NCBI GenBank assembly: GCA_034440635.1
Contig: JAOTON010001062.1
Coordinates: forward strand, 118,968 to 182,967
Source: Lepas anatifera
Lineage: Eukaryota; Arthropoda; Thecostraca; Lepadidae
Length of the DNA stretch: 64,000 nucleotides
Reading direction: 5' to 3'
The notes beneath the pieces are model-generated. The model was not told the DNA's origin, ran no database searches, and saw only the letters and a list, made by a program, of their open reading frames with translations. Below, piece by piece: positions 22,341-34,287 of this stretch. The first letter of the stretch is position 1; each line of letters begins with the position of its first letter. Both the position numbers and the translations under genes were made by a program.

Positions 22341-23008
22341 ATGTATATAGCTTCTCATGATCTCGATTGCGGTACTAAGGATACTTGGTAACGATTTGCT
22401 TTAATTCGGAACTCGAAAAAGAAGTGAAAGTATTTCAAACATTAACGACCAAGCGATTTCTTTAATATTACCAACTTTAAACAATTTGACAAGAAATGCA
22501 TTAAATCTCTGTAAATTAAGATCGGGACTTTTTGGTGGCTGGTGTAAATCACAGATACATTATTGGGCCTATACAAACCAGAAGTCGTTCCATTTATATT
22601 TTTAAATTTGTCCTTTCAACTGGTGACAAGAATTCCCGACTTTGATCACACACATGTTTCCCTTCAAAATACCTATATTTATCAAAACGCAACTGATGAC
22701 ATAGCGTGTGAAACCAGCAACCGGAGAATGCCCCCGCGCTGTCTATCTGAATGTGTACGTGGGGCACTTTCGGTTCAGGCTATTCGGTTTGGAAGAAAAT
22801 AAATGTTTTTCTTAGTACAGCTTCTATTTGCTTTAAAAGGGTAAAAAATTAAATATCCTAGCACAATATACTTTTACAGTTAGCTAAAATACCGTAATTC
22901 CGTAGTCAATGAAATAAAGTGTAGCGTAATTATGTCGCGCAGTTTTGGCTCAGGTCGAATCGTAGCGTCGGGTACTTCGGTAACGTAACGTAGCGTAGGC
23001 CATCTCTG

Positions 23009-23565
23009 TTTTCAGGTGATGCATTCTGTTCAAGTTAGAATAACTGAACACTAACTGAATTACACTGCCCTCACGATCTCTATGTAGAGCATACCATTCA
23101 TTGTTATCATAGCTCGGACATCAGTTTGCAACCTTTTGCAGTCACCAATTCCACAATTCACCACTTACGAAAAGGTGGCCAGAGTCGTAGTACAGATGGA
23201 AGAGAATCCAGTACCACATGAAGCCGACGAGCAGATCCCCACCGAGAACACGTCCCTTTGGTGGGTTAGGATTAATGCCCCTGTAGAAGAACCTAGAAAT
23301 CACCAGAAAATGTTTTTGTTATGTCCATCCACAAGTCACATGCCTGATGATCAGAGATAATCATGACAACATAAACCTGGAAAGACCTAAGGAGACTCTA
23401 ACTAGCATCCCAGGGCACCAGCCTGGAGAAGTTTCCAGGGATCTTGGGTTTACTGGCATTGGATTTCTCAGGCAAGAATCAAGGGTGCCATCATAGCAAA
23501 ATTCTAGGGGACCCCACAGACCAGCATTTATGGACTTCTTGCTAACAGCCTTCAGAAAGCATGCA
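23009..23565. other. No gene seen; short open frame 23136-23360
   Basis: A 74-aa plus-strand frame with ordinary amino-acid composition lies just left of the Mutator-like element. I recognise no domain or clear splice sites. It could be an old exon or transposon fragment. Confidence 0.2.
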
Positions 23566-23574
23566 GCCTGCATT

Positions 23575-24479
23575 GGCATTATCGCAGTAGGTGGATCACA
23601 TCTCGCGGTTCAAAAGGATCACATCAGAAGGTCCACAGTTCATATGTTCTACCGCTCAAAATGTCTAACTTAAAAAAGTCAGGCATTCAAAAGGTCCAAA
23701 GAGGCGTGCTCAGATGCATGAGAGTGGGGTGCATGATAACGCAGAGGCGTGCTAAGGCACCTGATAATAGGAGGCTATGAGGGTTAGGTTAGGTTAGGTT
23801 AGGTTAGGTTAGGTTAGGTAAGGTTAGGTTAGGTTAGGTTAGGTTAGGTTAGGTTAGGTTAGGTTTGGCAGGTTAGGTTAGGTTAGGTTAGGTTAGGTTA
23901 GGTTAGGTTGGTTGGTTAGGTGGTCAGGTCAGGTCAGGTCAGGTGTATGCCTTAAGTCCCTATTTCCTAGTCTGGGGATATCAACCCTCTTTCCAGAATC
24001 TGAGTGCGCCCCTTGTCTAGGTACCACTTTTCAAAATGTCATAGAAATATCCCCAAATTCTGCAAGAAAATCCCTAGAGATGAAACAGACGGAAGGAGGG
24101 GAAGTTTGAGTAGTGTTAAGTGGTACCCAGACCAGAGGTGCACTCAGATTCAGGAAAGAGGGGTGATATCCCCAGACTAGGAAATAGGGACCAAGGGCAT
24201 ACACAATTGAACTGACCTGACCTGACCTAAACCTTATCTGACCTGACCTAAACCTGACCTAAACCTGACCTGACCTGACCCGACCCGACCCCACCCCACC
24301 CCACCCACCTGTCATTATCATGCACCCCACTCTCATGCATCTGAGCACGCCTCTTTGGACCTTTTGAATGTTTGACTTTTTTAAGTTAGACATTTTGAGC
24401 GGCAGAACATATGAACTGTGGACCTTCTAATGTGATCCTTTTGAACCGCGAGATGTGATCCGCCTACTGCGATAATACC
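23575..24479 (+). mobile_element. Mutator-like foldback MITE, 905 bp, 9-bp TSD
   Basis: A perfect 9-bp duplication GCCTGCATT lies at 23566-23574 and 24480-24488. The termini are GGCATTATCGCAGTAGG and (reversed) GGTATTATCGCAGTAGG. The arms are very long: most of the left half pairs with the right half, out to about 24040 and 24120. A 9-bp duplication with long inverted arms is typical of Mutator-like elements. The left arm contains a TTAGG-type array; the right arm has a degenerate counterpart. Confidence 0.85.
23782..23922 (+). repeat. (GGTTA)n = TTAGG telomere-type array, about 140 bp
   Basis: Near-perfect GGTTA repeats with a few variants, then GGTCA repeats up to about 23942. TTAGG is the ancestral arthropod telomere repeat. 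Here it sits inside a transposon arm, so it need not mark a former chromosome end. Confidence 0.95.
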
Positions 24480-24488
24480 GCCTGCATT

Positions 24489-25880
24489 CAGGACACTGCA
24501 GATCAGCTTATGATGACCATTAACTATTTTTTGGAGTTACAGGTGGATTTTTTGGAGTACAATGGTGTCTATGAGCATGTCTTTGACAAACATATTCTTG
24601 CATTCATACACTTCCCAAATTAAAACTGAGCACATGGAAGAAATGAAAACCAACAGATGCAGGAAAGTGCATGGACACAAGAAGCATGTGCAGAGAACAA
24701 TAGGACAATGGTGTCAATTATATGTGCATTAGCAAATTAAAAATACATGTACTTCATGGATGCTGGTCCACAAGAAGCAAGAACATGTTGAGTAGACACT
24801 TGTAAACAACAGTTACACCTAAACAGAAATTGACCTTGAAATAAACAGAAGCCTTAATAGATAACATATTGATAGAAAAACTGAAAAAAACACTTAAAGG
24901 AAATGTTTAACCTCAGTTCATTGCCAAACTGGCATTATTTTGGGAATTTTTTTGGAAAATACTAACGCATTTCCAAGCGAAGCTGGTGATGTAGAGATCG
25001 CTCTCCTCCCTGTGTGTGCTTCGCAAGCAGTAGACTTCGCCAACCGCATACATATTTGTGAAACCCTTGAGATGCTATGGAGCATGGTCGAGATAAAAGG
25101 ACCCTGCTCTTGAACACTTACAAATGACCCAAACCTTTCAAGATTCTCCAACAACAACAACCCACGGCACCAGAACCTAAAGAAGCACTGACATTGGAAG
25201 ATCTGTGGAATAGTGCCACTCAGTGTCTCTGTCGCTTTGGTGCCACTTATCTTTTAGGGTCTTGGTGGCCGGCACTCAAGGCAATACATGTGCCGCCACT
25301 GAATTGCTCAATTAGTGAATAAGAACTGAATGTTTATCAAAGCAATAGAGACACTGTTTGGTGTGAAAGAAAAAGGGTATCTTAGTTTGTAAGTGTATAT
25401 CAAGATACCTTTACTTAAAGGTACGTTCAAGAGGGATTTCTTTACGCCTGGGTGACGTCACACGGGCGTAGAGGAATTCCTTTCCCGTTGAGCCGTGTCT
25501 TAAACTGCTGCTCATGGCACTTCCAGCTTACGAATTTGTGAGACTACCCGGTAATCAAATTTATCCAAAATGCAATCGATAAACATTTTATTTTCGATTC
25601 TGGGCCTTTTTCGCAAATATTTCCGTATTTCATCATTTAATTTTTCCATGTAATATGCTTAGAGGTGTGACGTCACATCCAGTGGTCTGCGCTTGCTGTT
25701 GGAGGGGGCTGAGTGTATATTGCCAGTGCGGTGGAGCAGAAGAAAAAGAAGAAAAGGCGCTTCTGCCAGATTGTGTTAAAGATACCTAAATCCTCTAAAA
25801 GACTGGTTTGTCCCTAGATTTCCTAGGTTTTGGAGATTGTCCTCTATATCCCCCGGGCAGCCTAATATCGCATACTGAGC
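24489..25880. other. Intergenic, no gene seen
   Basis: AT-rich to about 25400, then moderate GC. Short open frames have no recognisable domain. Confidence 0.35.
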
Positions 25881-25904
25881 GTGTCGTCTCCCCACACCCA
25901 GAGG

Positions 25905-26130
25905 CACCGCCAAGGCATTTTTACAGGGGGTACGGACCCAGGGGGGTGCTGACCGGGAGGAGGTAAATTTTGAGCATGTTCGGCTCCTGACAGTATTAAC
26001 GACGATGGACCAAAAACAATTTTGGGGAGGACGTCCCCCTTGGTTGGCCAACAGGGGGACGCGTTCCACCGTCCCCCCACTTTTGGCGCCCATGACTACA
26101 CCAGAGACACAAACACACAAATTACACGAA
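25905..26130. repeat. Repeat fragment paired with an inverted copy at about 27175-27395
   Basis: Segments with CATTTTTACAGGGGG, a GCTCCTGACAGTATTAACGA-like stretch and GTTGGCCAACAGGGGGA appear here and, reversed, at about 27175-27395. Their ends look hAT-like (CAGAGGCACCGCC and CAGGGGTGCTGCC), but no 8-bp duplication is seen. The second copy lies inside the hAT element at 26209-30355. Confidence 0.5.
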
Positions 26131-26208
26131 TAGAGGCCCTAACTACACTCACCCCAACCAGTGTTTTTCTAAGCTTTCTAGTTTCCAAGATCTCAGGGGG
26201 CCTACCAG

Positions 26209-29200
26209 CAGGGGTCTAAAAAGTGAGCTTGTGGTCGCCGACTAAAATCCAAGCTTCTTCGATGGTCGCCGAACCTAATGCTACATGTATTACAAAATCG
26301 GTCTTAAAAGTGGTATAAATATGGCTATAGGGAAGCACTGGCGAGTGCAAGGGGGATGGTTCCAATAAAATATAGATATAAAAAACCTATAAAATATAGA
26401 TCGAGTTTCTCGATATCCATGACCTAAGCCAGAATCAAGTCATTACCTAAGTGATTTCATGAGATTATAATTCAGTATTAAAGTCAAAGTTATGATCTGA
26501 AAGCAACAAAACTATTTGCCAGAAGACTCCACTGCAAGGACAATGGTCCAATCCAAGTCTGCCAAACATAGAATAAGTTTGGCATAGAATAAGTTCCTTA
26601 ACCCTAGCCCCGGTGACCAGCATGAATCACCTATGAACCCCCCTGATGGGAGGGTGTTAAAAATGACACCCTCGATCTCAGAACGAAGCGGAAAAGCGAT
26701 CGAAAGGTCACCGGAAATGCAATCGGCGTTACTCCTGGAATTTTTGCGTAAGGTCAATACTGTGGTCACCAGAGGGGAAAAATTCATATACGTCAAAATG
26801 TATCAAATGCAGTGCTCTATAAAACCTTGCTTATCTATGTACGCAAAATAGCCGGAACCACTTTCTCAACGCTATCCGACAGAGCCCGACCAGCTCTTTC
26901 ACTAAGGCAACATCCATTTTCATATCAGGTCAAAGGCTAGGGCGCAACAGGACACTGAATATTGGAGATGTTATCACGTAGCTTCAAGTTATAATAGGAA
27001 GAACGCTCGCTTTCAGCGTGATATGTCGGACCTAAAAGCCAATGTTGGATAGTGATCAGTCATTTATACGCACTACGCAGTCATGAATACGTATCGATAG
27101 TGCCCACTGAGCTTAGGTTAAGTCTGTTTGGAGGTCAATCGAGGTCAAAGATGATACGCTGTCCGTACACAAGGGCAATCAAATGGGCGCCGAAAGCTGT
27201 GGGACGGGGTACCTACGCATCCCCCTGTTGGCCAACCAGGGGGACATCTCCCCAAAATTTTCGGTTCATCGTCAATAATGCTGTCAGGTACCAAATATGC
27301 TCACAATTCCCCTGCCCCGGCCAGCACCAGCCCGGTCCGTTCCCCTGTAAAAATTCTGTGGCAGCACCCCTGGACATTAAAATTGTCGCCCATTACTTCT
27401 ATACCAAGCAAGATGCAACCATGATTGATTCACCATTGTTGTTCTCTCATCAATAATGGTTTTATTTTGTGTCCATCCATGTGAAAAATTGTTAGGCCTT
27501 ATCTTAGAGACAAATAAAAGGGTTTGCAGCACCTTAAAAGAGTCTCAGAAACAGTTCCGATGTTTCATTTAACTAGAGATAAAACATTTTTCATGTACAT
27601 ACATGCGTCATGAAATACTTGTCATTCTTCACCTTGAGGCGCCACAAATCAGATAAATTCCTGTAACATTTCAAATAAATAATTCAAACATTATTCATTG
27701 GCAACATTTCCTCAGAAGTACAGTGGAAAATATCAACCATTGCTAAGATGAGGCCCAATTTTTGCTCCATTGTTGAACATGGTTCTACTCAAAGCAATAG
27801 CAATGCTGTCTCTTGGGAATAACCTTATTTTCTTTGCATGACATCATTCCCATGATAACTATTTCCAAGGCTCTTAATTGATGCATTTTAGCATTAATAA
27901 TCAGGACTGAAAAAGTTTCCAGAATAGTTGCTGATGACCCATTTGGACCAGGATTGGTACTGAGAAGAACAGTTTGCATTTTAGCAACCTGTTCTTTTGT
28001 GGTGGACACAATCTGTGATATTTCTACTGTACCTCTGTGGCAGTGCTTCCATAGTTCATCCATGCTAGAGAAAACAAAACGAGTCAACTTTTCTTGTGAC
28101 AAAAATACAAGATATTATCAGAAACTTGGATGCATATAATCAATCAGTTAAAAAACATACACACACACCCTGATCACCCAGTGTGCATCCATCTGTGCAA
28201 AAGACACAACTTATTCTATGTTTGGCAGACTTGGATTGGACCATTGTCCTTGCAGTGGAGTCTTCTGGCAAATTGGAAATGGTTTTTCACATCTTTGTGC
28301 TGTGCAGGGATGCACATTTATATCCCTTATGGGGTACCAATGCAAAGTGATGGATCTAGGATTTTAGTAGGGGGAAGCCCTCTGAGATTGCATACTGTCA
28401 ACCAAAAGGGCACACTTTACCCAAAAGGGTGGCTATCGTCATCAATCAGTGGGAGAAAACTGTAATTGGTGTGACTTAAAAATGGTAACAGTGCCATAAA
28501 TGGGAATGCTTGACCCATAGATGGGAACACCCATTCCCAATTATGGGAATGCTTGAGACCATTTTCCAGAACAAAATTTTGGGCCATGAAACAAAGTTTT
28601 CGTCTTTCTACCTGGCTTATTTCTGTTCTTCAAATTTTAGAGGGCATTTATCTTTCAAACAGAAACAGGAAATCATACTTTATACCCTGCTTCAAATATT
28701 GAAGCTCAACATGTTTATTATGATCATTCACATGTCTTGGTGCATCTGTGTAAATAAAACACTAGTCATATACAAAATCAATTGATAGATATCTAGAAAA
28801 ACAACAAAAAGTTTTTAAATATTTGATTTATATTGCCACTTGAGATAATAATATATACAGACCAAGACATATGGCGATACAGAACATGATGCGAGCCAAC
28901 CTAGCATATCAAAACCTGTTTTCAGCACCTTTAATGCCATTTTACACAACTTCTAAACTTCAAAGCTCCATCTGTAGCCCCATCATTTGTATTCTAGTGG
29001 TGGGGGCAGTAGCAAGGTATTTTCTGCCTCGCAGATCTGGTTTATCAGTTTTGGGGTACCCTTTTCTTCAGGCCGCCCTGAATCCTTTCAAACTTACGGG
29101 TCCTGAACTCGAGTTCAGGGATCCCTTGGACCTGTCACTGCTGTGGCACCCCAAATGGAAGCTCATGTTAATTTCTGTGCCTACTAAGAGCATCCTAAAA

Positions 29201-30355
29201 AAATTTCCAATTTCTCATTTCAGGGACTTTAAAATCGTTAAATAACAGGCCTACTTGGTCACCCAGTTATATGTCCAGCTATAAGGCAAGAACATGGTGG
29301 TATCAAAAATAGTATACTTGTAATGGATAGTCTCATAATTAGGCACCACAAAAATCGTTCAGAATATCCACGCCCTTGGGAATGTGTGACTATAGAACAA
29401 TGTTTACGATGACATTTCAGTGTGATTGTGGTTGGAAAGAGTTTAAACATGCACCACTGGTATTCAAGTTTTTTTCCTTCTGAGACTTTTCGCAGTAGAG
29501 CAAAACAAGGAAACATCGTTGCAAGTAGACTCCAAAACCCACCTAGATTGCACGGACCGTCTATGATAAACGCACATCTTGATTTAACCCCTTGGATTTA
29601 ACAAATTGAACACCAGTCGTCAAAAACGGCGCCCACCAACAAGAATACAAAAATATTAGCGGCAGCCCACGCCGCGCTCGTTCTGACGGCCGCACACACC
29701 GAAAATGTACCAGGGCGACCACCTGCGACCAGGCAACCACGCAAGTCGGCGGTTTCGGCCGACTCGGTCGCCCATTGGTCGCCTATTGAAAAAAAGAAAA
29801 TCACCGACTTGGTACCGACTCGTGACGGATTCTAGTACATTCTAGTTTGAACTTAAAAATAATACATAGATACGGTATAAGGAGATGGCATCAGCTAAGG
29901 TACCAGGTAATTTCAGTCGCTTTTCATAAAATTGGAACCAAAAATTGTAATAAGAAGAAACATAACTAGCAAAGACTAGCAGCAACTAAGGGCGGTGATG
30001 ATGCCAGATGTAATCGGCCAAAGATGCCCCGTTGTAGCCAAGCTGTCTTTCAGAAACGCCAAACAAGCCGGGAAACGAAGGCTAACTTGGCTCTTTGTCG
30101 AAGTAGATTCTGCCCATTCTTGGCTAAAGGAACTGGCAGACTTCATCCAATAGATTTTTATGGGCACTGGGTGTATTACGATGACGCTTGGAGACAGTGG
30201 AGAGGGTAACCATATTTAGAAGCAGGAGCGGATGGTGGAAGCTAAAATCATGGGAAAACAGATGGAATCAGAGTTTGAGACGGTTGCTGGGTCGCCAACT
30301 AAAAGATGATAGGGTCGCCGACGGCGTAGGTAGATCGGCAAGTTTTAGACCCCTG
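26209..30355 (+). mobile_element. hAT-type element, 4.1 kb, TSD CCTACCAG
   Basis: Starts CAGGGGTCTAAAAAG and ends CAAGTTTTAGACCCCTG, with a perfect 8-bp duplication CCTACCAG at 26201-26208 and 30356-30363. GGTCGCC motifs recur near both ends, including TGGTCGCCGACTAAAA. It interrupts a repeat whose uninterrupted relative is at about 21620-21715. The interior holds a 105-aa minus-strand frame at 27785-28102 with no hAT transposase hallmarks, a pair of identical 66-bp inverted segments and other repeat fragments. It is probably non-autonomous or heavily decayed. Confidence 0.85.
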
Positions 30356-30410
30356 CCTACCAGGCCCCCTTCAGCACGCGTTGGTATCAGACCCCTATCC
30401 AGTGCGGGTG

Positions 30411-32322
30411 TTAACTCGCGCCCCGGTGGGCCTCCGGGCCACCTTCACCCTGGTGGGGGTGTTTAACCACCCCCTCGAACTCGGCCTCGATCCGGGATAG
30501 AGATAAAACGTGAACGCTGGTGGATAGCTAATGCAAATTCATGAAAATACTATATCTGTCACTTTTTAGCTCAGGTCAATATTGAGGTCATAACAGGTCA
30601 AAGAAAGTGACATTTTGAGTAAACCTTTTAGGCTTTAACATCTGACAGAGTTGAGTTAGAATCCTTTAATTCGCTTCTTCTCGTCACGACGAATCGAATA
30701 ATGTATACTATGACCATACTAGGTCAAAACACAAAAATAACCTGACCTCAGGTCAGGCAAAGTTCACTTGTTAACCTAGTACACATACATACCAATCGAC
30801 TTGCAATAGCAATCCGGACGCAATTCTATCAAAATAAAAGCTGCATCATCCTTCCCTGCAAAGTTCAATCGATGCAAGTCTGAAAACAGCCTAAGTAGCC
30901 CCAGATGACCTCTCCCAGAGGTCACAGGTCACAAATTTCAATATGAACCTGAAAGGGGCCCAGGATACTACGATTTGGAGAAAATGAATGTATTCTCAGC
31001 TGTAGGGGAGACCGGGGCAAAACGGACACCTTATGTGTTTTTCTAACTTAGCAAGCTCAATAGTGGGCCAAAAATTTTGAGCTATACACCCTGACGTAGC
31101 CTAATGAATTGTGCCTCTAATGTAAGAGTATCAACTTGAAAAATTAATTTGGAAAAACATGGCAGTAAAATATATCAGCGAATGTTTTTAGTCCGTTTTG
31201 CCCCAACCCTGGGGCATAATGGTTTTCAGGAAGGGGCAAAACGGACAGTAGGAACTGCTGACACTGGAGTTTGCCCGAGCACCCCAAAAAATATATAAAT
31301 CCACATTCCTGGCAGCCTGGGTAATATGGCGAAAAAAACATCGTGTTTTCGTTAAAGCGTCAACATCTTATAACTCAGTTAAAAATTTAACCTGCTTTCA
31401 TTTTGGCACAAAACTGCCCCCCACCCTGGACCCGCCCTGCCTTCTTTTCTCGTTGTTTCTTTGATCTTACCACAATAACAAACTACAAAGCAAATTATCC
31501 TAAGTGATTGGGGTAAACGGGACCATCAGACCATTTTACACCATTGGTCCATTTTTCCCCCTCCGTTTTGCCCCACAGCTACACCGATTTAAGTTTTTAC
31601 GTGTCGGAAAAAATAGCAAGCTTTGAGATTTGAAATTACCCTTACCATAAGACTAAACTGCCACTTATTCAGGCATATCACCATCAGAACTGAACTCATT
31701 TTGTGACTCGAATAAAACGAAGATTTAAAACTTGTTATTATCGTAGTACTTTCAGGAAAATCCTCTCCAGCCAGCCCGCGTCGAAATGCTGCCGCTAACT
31801 GACGATATACACGCTATATTCTGACGTCCTTTGCCTAAAGCAGTAGTTATTCTTCTAAAATCTAGATAGAAACACCAGCAACATACCAAAATAGCAAAAA
31901 TCCGTTTTGCCCTAAAGTCCGTTTTGCCCTGGTCTCCCAGTCCCCTATCTACACAAATACAATCCAATTTCTGTTTTCCCATGTATTTCCAACGGAGAGG
32001 TCATGGTCCGTACTTGACCTCAGGTCATCGATATGAACGATTCGGAAAATATTTTTTAGCACTCGGTGGGCTAATTATGTGGTATAAGTTTCAATCCGAT
32101 ATATTACTACCCTAACATGCAACCTTCTTTGACCTGTCATGACCTCAATATTGACCTGGGCCAAAAAGTGACTGATGTAGTTTCTACATGAATTTGTTTG
32201 AGCTATCCTCCAGCCTTCCTGTTTTTTTTCGCTAACTCGCGTAGGAGCCGATTCCGAGTAGGGGTGTTAAAACACCCCCACGAGGCGAAGGTGGCTCGGA
32301 GGCCCCCCGGGGCGTGGATTAA
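30411..32322 (+). mobile_element. TTAA-flanked MITE, family 3
   Basis: Left TTAACTCGCGCCCCGGTGG and right (reversed) TTAATCCACGCCCCGGGGG. GGGCCACCTTCACC near the left end and GAAGGTGGCTCGG near the right end are matching subterminal motifs. The body has AGGTCA-type half-sites. It is interrupted by a GGGGCAAAACGGAC element at 31003-31947. Its left TTAA is also the end of the repeat interrupted by the preceding hAT element. Confidence 0.8.
31003..31947 (+). mobile_element. Nested TIR element with GGGGCAAAACGGAC ends
   Basis: Left GGGAGACCGGGGCAAAACGG and right (reversed) GGGAGACCAGGGCAAAACGG, about 22 bp. Further TCCGTTTTGCCCC-type copies occur inside near 31196, 31238 and 31562. A TA dinucleotide flanks TAGGGGA on both sides, which would fit a Tc1/mariner-like TA target, but the left end seems to have lost a few bases. 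No transposase frame. Confidence 0.65.
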
Positions 32323-32749
32323 ATCACTTCAGTTCGATAGAAAAACCTAATTACTGACTGCAGTTAGGTTCCCGTTGAGGGTAGTTAGGACTTTGTTCAA
32401 ATATTTCAGCTGACATGACCCGTGTTGAAGAGGGAGGTGGATGCAGAAATCAGAGGTGAATGTAGGAGGAAAGGACAGATGTACGGAAAAGGGTGTATTT
32501 CAACGATTGAAGCGAGTGCAAGGACAGAGGCGGATGCAGGAAACAAGCGGGTGTATGGGGTAAACCCGGATGAAGAGGCAAAGGCCGATCGACGTATGCC
32601 GGGGCCACTTTACCAGCCAAGGGGCACCGAGACCAAGTCAGGAGCTCCCTGCGCATTACTATTTCAGGGGGTCCCAGGTCAGCTAAATGGGCCAGGACCA
32701 ATTGGAGGGACTAATCCCAAAGTCAAGGGCCCTAGGACCAGATGAGGAG

Positions 32750-33215
32750 CCTCCTGATATTCTCAGGGACCCCAGACCAACACAGGGTGCCAGACCAGCC
32801 AAGGGTCCGTTGACGTCAAGCCGCTATCTACCCGAGATTATTTCCGACTTGCAGTCGAGTACTCCCGATAATTATGTCGGCCCGAGATCTCCCCGCGCTC
32901 CAGCAGCCAACGTCTAGCCGACGAGTTACCCGTGTCCTCCCGACCTGTACCTACTCGACTTCCGCCTGACCTCAAGCCGATATATACCGGAATCACTGTC
33001 GACGTTCAACCAATGTCCACCCGCTAATCACGTCAGACCGAGGTCTCCCTGCTCTTCAGCCGACCTTACCCCGCTTTCCAGCTGACATCACCCGCTCCCC
33101 AGGCGACGTCTCCCCGTTCTACAGCCGAAACCCCCCCTCGCAAATCCAGTCGACATCTCCCCGTTATCCAGCAGACGTCCTCCCGCTCTGCAGCGGACAT
33201 TCCCCTTTTGATTCC
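32750..33215 (+). repeat. Degenerate minisatellite, about 26-bp period
   Basis: Repeated units resembling CAGCCGACGTCTCCCCGCT run in a strongly degenerate series, clearest at 32990-33200. A related degenerate GGCCCC/CAGGG-rich repeat precedes it from about 32630. No coding potential was recognised. Confidence 0.6.
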
Positions 33216-33589
33216 TACACTCTAACATACCGTTTTAATCACCGAACTAAGGATTCCAATTTATTAATCAGGTCCCCGGGACCTCGTATCGGGATTTCTC
33301 AGCTTTCAGAACAACAAAGACTCAATTTATCTTAACACTAAGCTTACTGGTTTCGGAGCTTGCTCAGAAAACCGAATATGAAACAACATAAGTTTTCTTT
33401 TTCATTAGATCCTAGGCTAGTTTCATGACCCTCCATAAATGGGCCCATTTTCTATTTGGGGGCTTGCAGGGTTCAGGAATAGCTCCACAAAGCTCCAGGG
33501 ACCCCCGGAAGTTGGAGTGGAGCTCGTTGTTTTTAGGGGCAAAAAAACAGAATAGTTACGGAAAACTGGAGGAAAATTTTAAGTTCAGG

Positions 33590-34287
33590 CCATCTCAGGT
33601 CAGGTCGCCATCACAGGTCAAGTGACCTGACCTTAAAAAAGTTTAAGATAGCATAAGACGGAACAGGATGATCTTATCCGATTGAAACTCATATAACATA
33701 ATGGGCCCACCGAGTTCCCTAAAATATATTCCGGTATTTTTGTATCGATGACCTAAGGTCAGGTACGAGCCATGACCTCTCGATTGGAAATACATTGTAA
33801 AATGGTTCTAAGTGAATAACTTGGTAACGAATGGCGATAGAGCGTTTATTTTAACTGCATTAGATTTGCCTTGTCTTTGCAGTTCTAATGATACGCATTT
33901 TATATAGTTTGACCTTTACCTGACCTCAGGCCAGGTCAAATCTTTGATTTGACCTAGCAAAGGTCATATTATGTATCATTCGATTCGGCTTGCTGCGAGG
34001 ATTCATATAGTTCAAATCGTTTTTCTCTACCTTCATTTGTTCAGATGTAATGAACGAAAACCTTCATTTACATGTTATCCCTATTACGGCATGTTTTGAC
34101 TTCTATTGACCTTAAATGTGACCTGACAAAAAAGGCCCAAATATGTTCGATGGAGAAGTGGATGGGCTTCCCAACGCCGTTTACTGTTTTTCGCTACCTA
34201 GCGTGGTTCTCGAGATCTTAGGGAGGACGGGTACCCGCCCCCTCGTCAAAGCGAAGGTGGCTCAGACCCCGTCAATGCGCGTGTTAA
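33590..34287 (+). mobile_element. TTAA-ended MITE, family 2 (left end missing)
   Basis: Homologous to 6660-7634 from CATCTCAGGTCAGGTC to the right end CCCCGTCAATGCGCGTGTTAA (TTAA at 34284-34287). It has no nested hAT copy where the 6536 copy has one: here GGGTACCCGCCCCCTCGTCAA is continuous, giving an empty-site view. The left terminus is absent. Confidence 0.75.

Larger units (their letters stand above)
19365..23008 (+). mobile_element. hAT-like element, 3.6 kb, TSD TTTCAGG
   Basis: Left end CTGAGATGGCCTACG, right end CGTAGGCCATCTCTG. The flanks are GTTTCAGG (19357-19364) and TTTTCAGG (23009-23016), a 7 of 8 match. Repeated CGTAGCGT-like subterminal motifs occur near both ends, as in hAT elements. 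The interior has no transposase. It contains a second inverted terminal pair (about 19508 and 22340) and a family-4 repeat, so it is a composite of nested insertions. Confidence 0.75.

Noticed and set aside
23782..23922. A former chromosome end or fusion point
   Set aside because: The array is inside an element with a perfect 9-bp target duplication, so transposition explains its position better.
27785..28102. 105-aa minus-strand frame as a real gene
   Set aside because: It looks like ordinary protein composition but has no recognised domain or clear splice sites and lies inside the hAT element. It is kept only as a remark.
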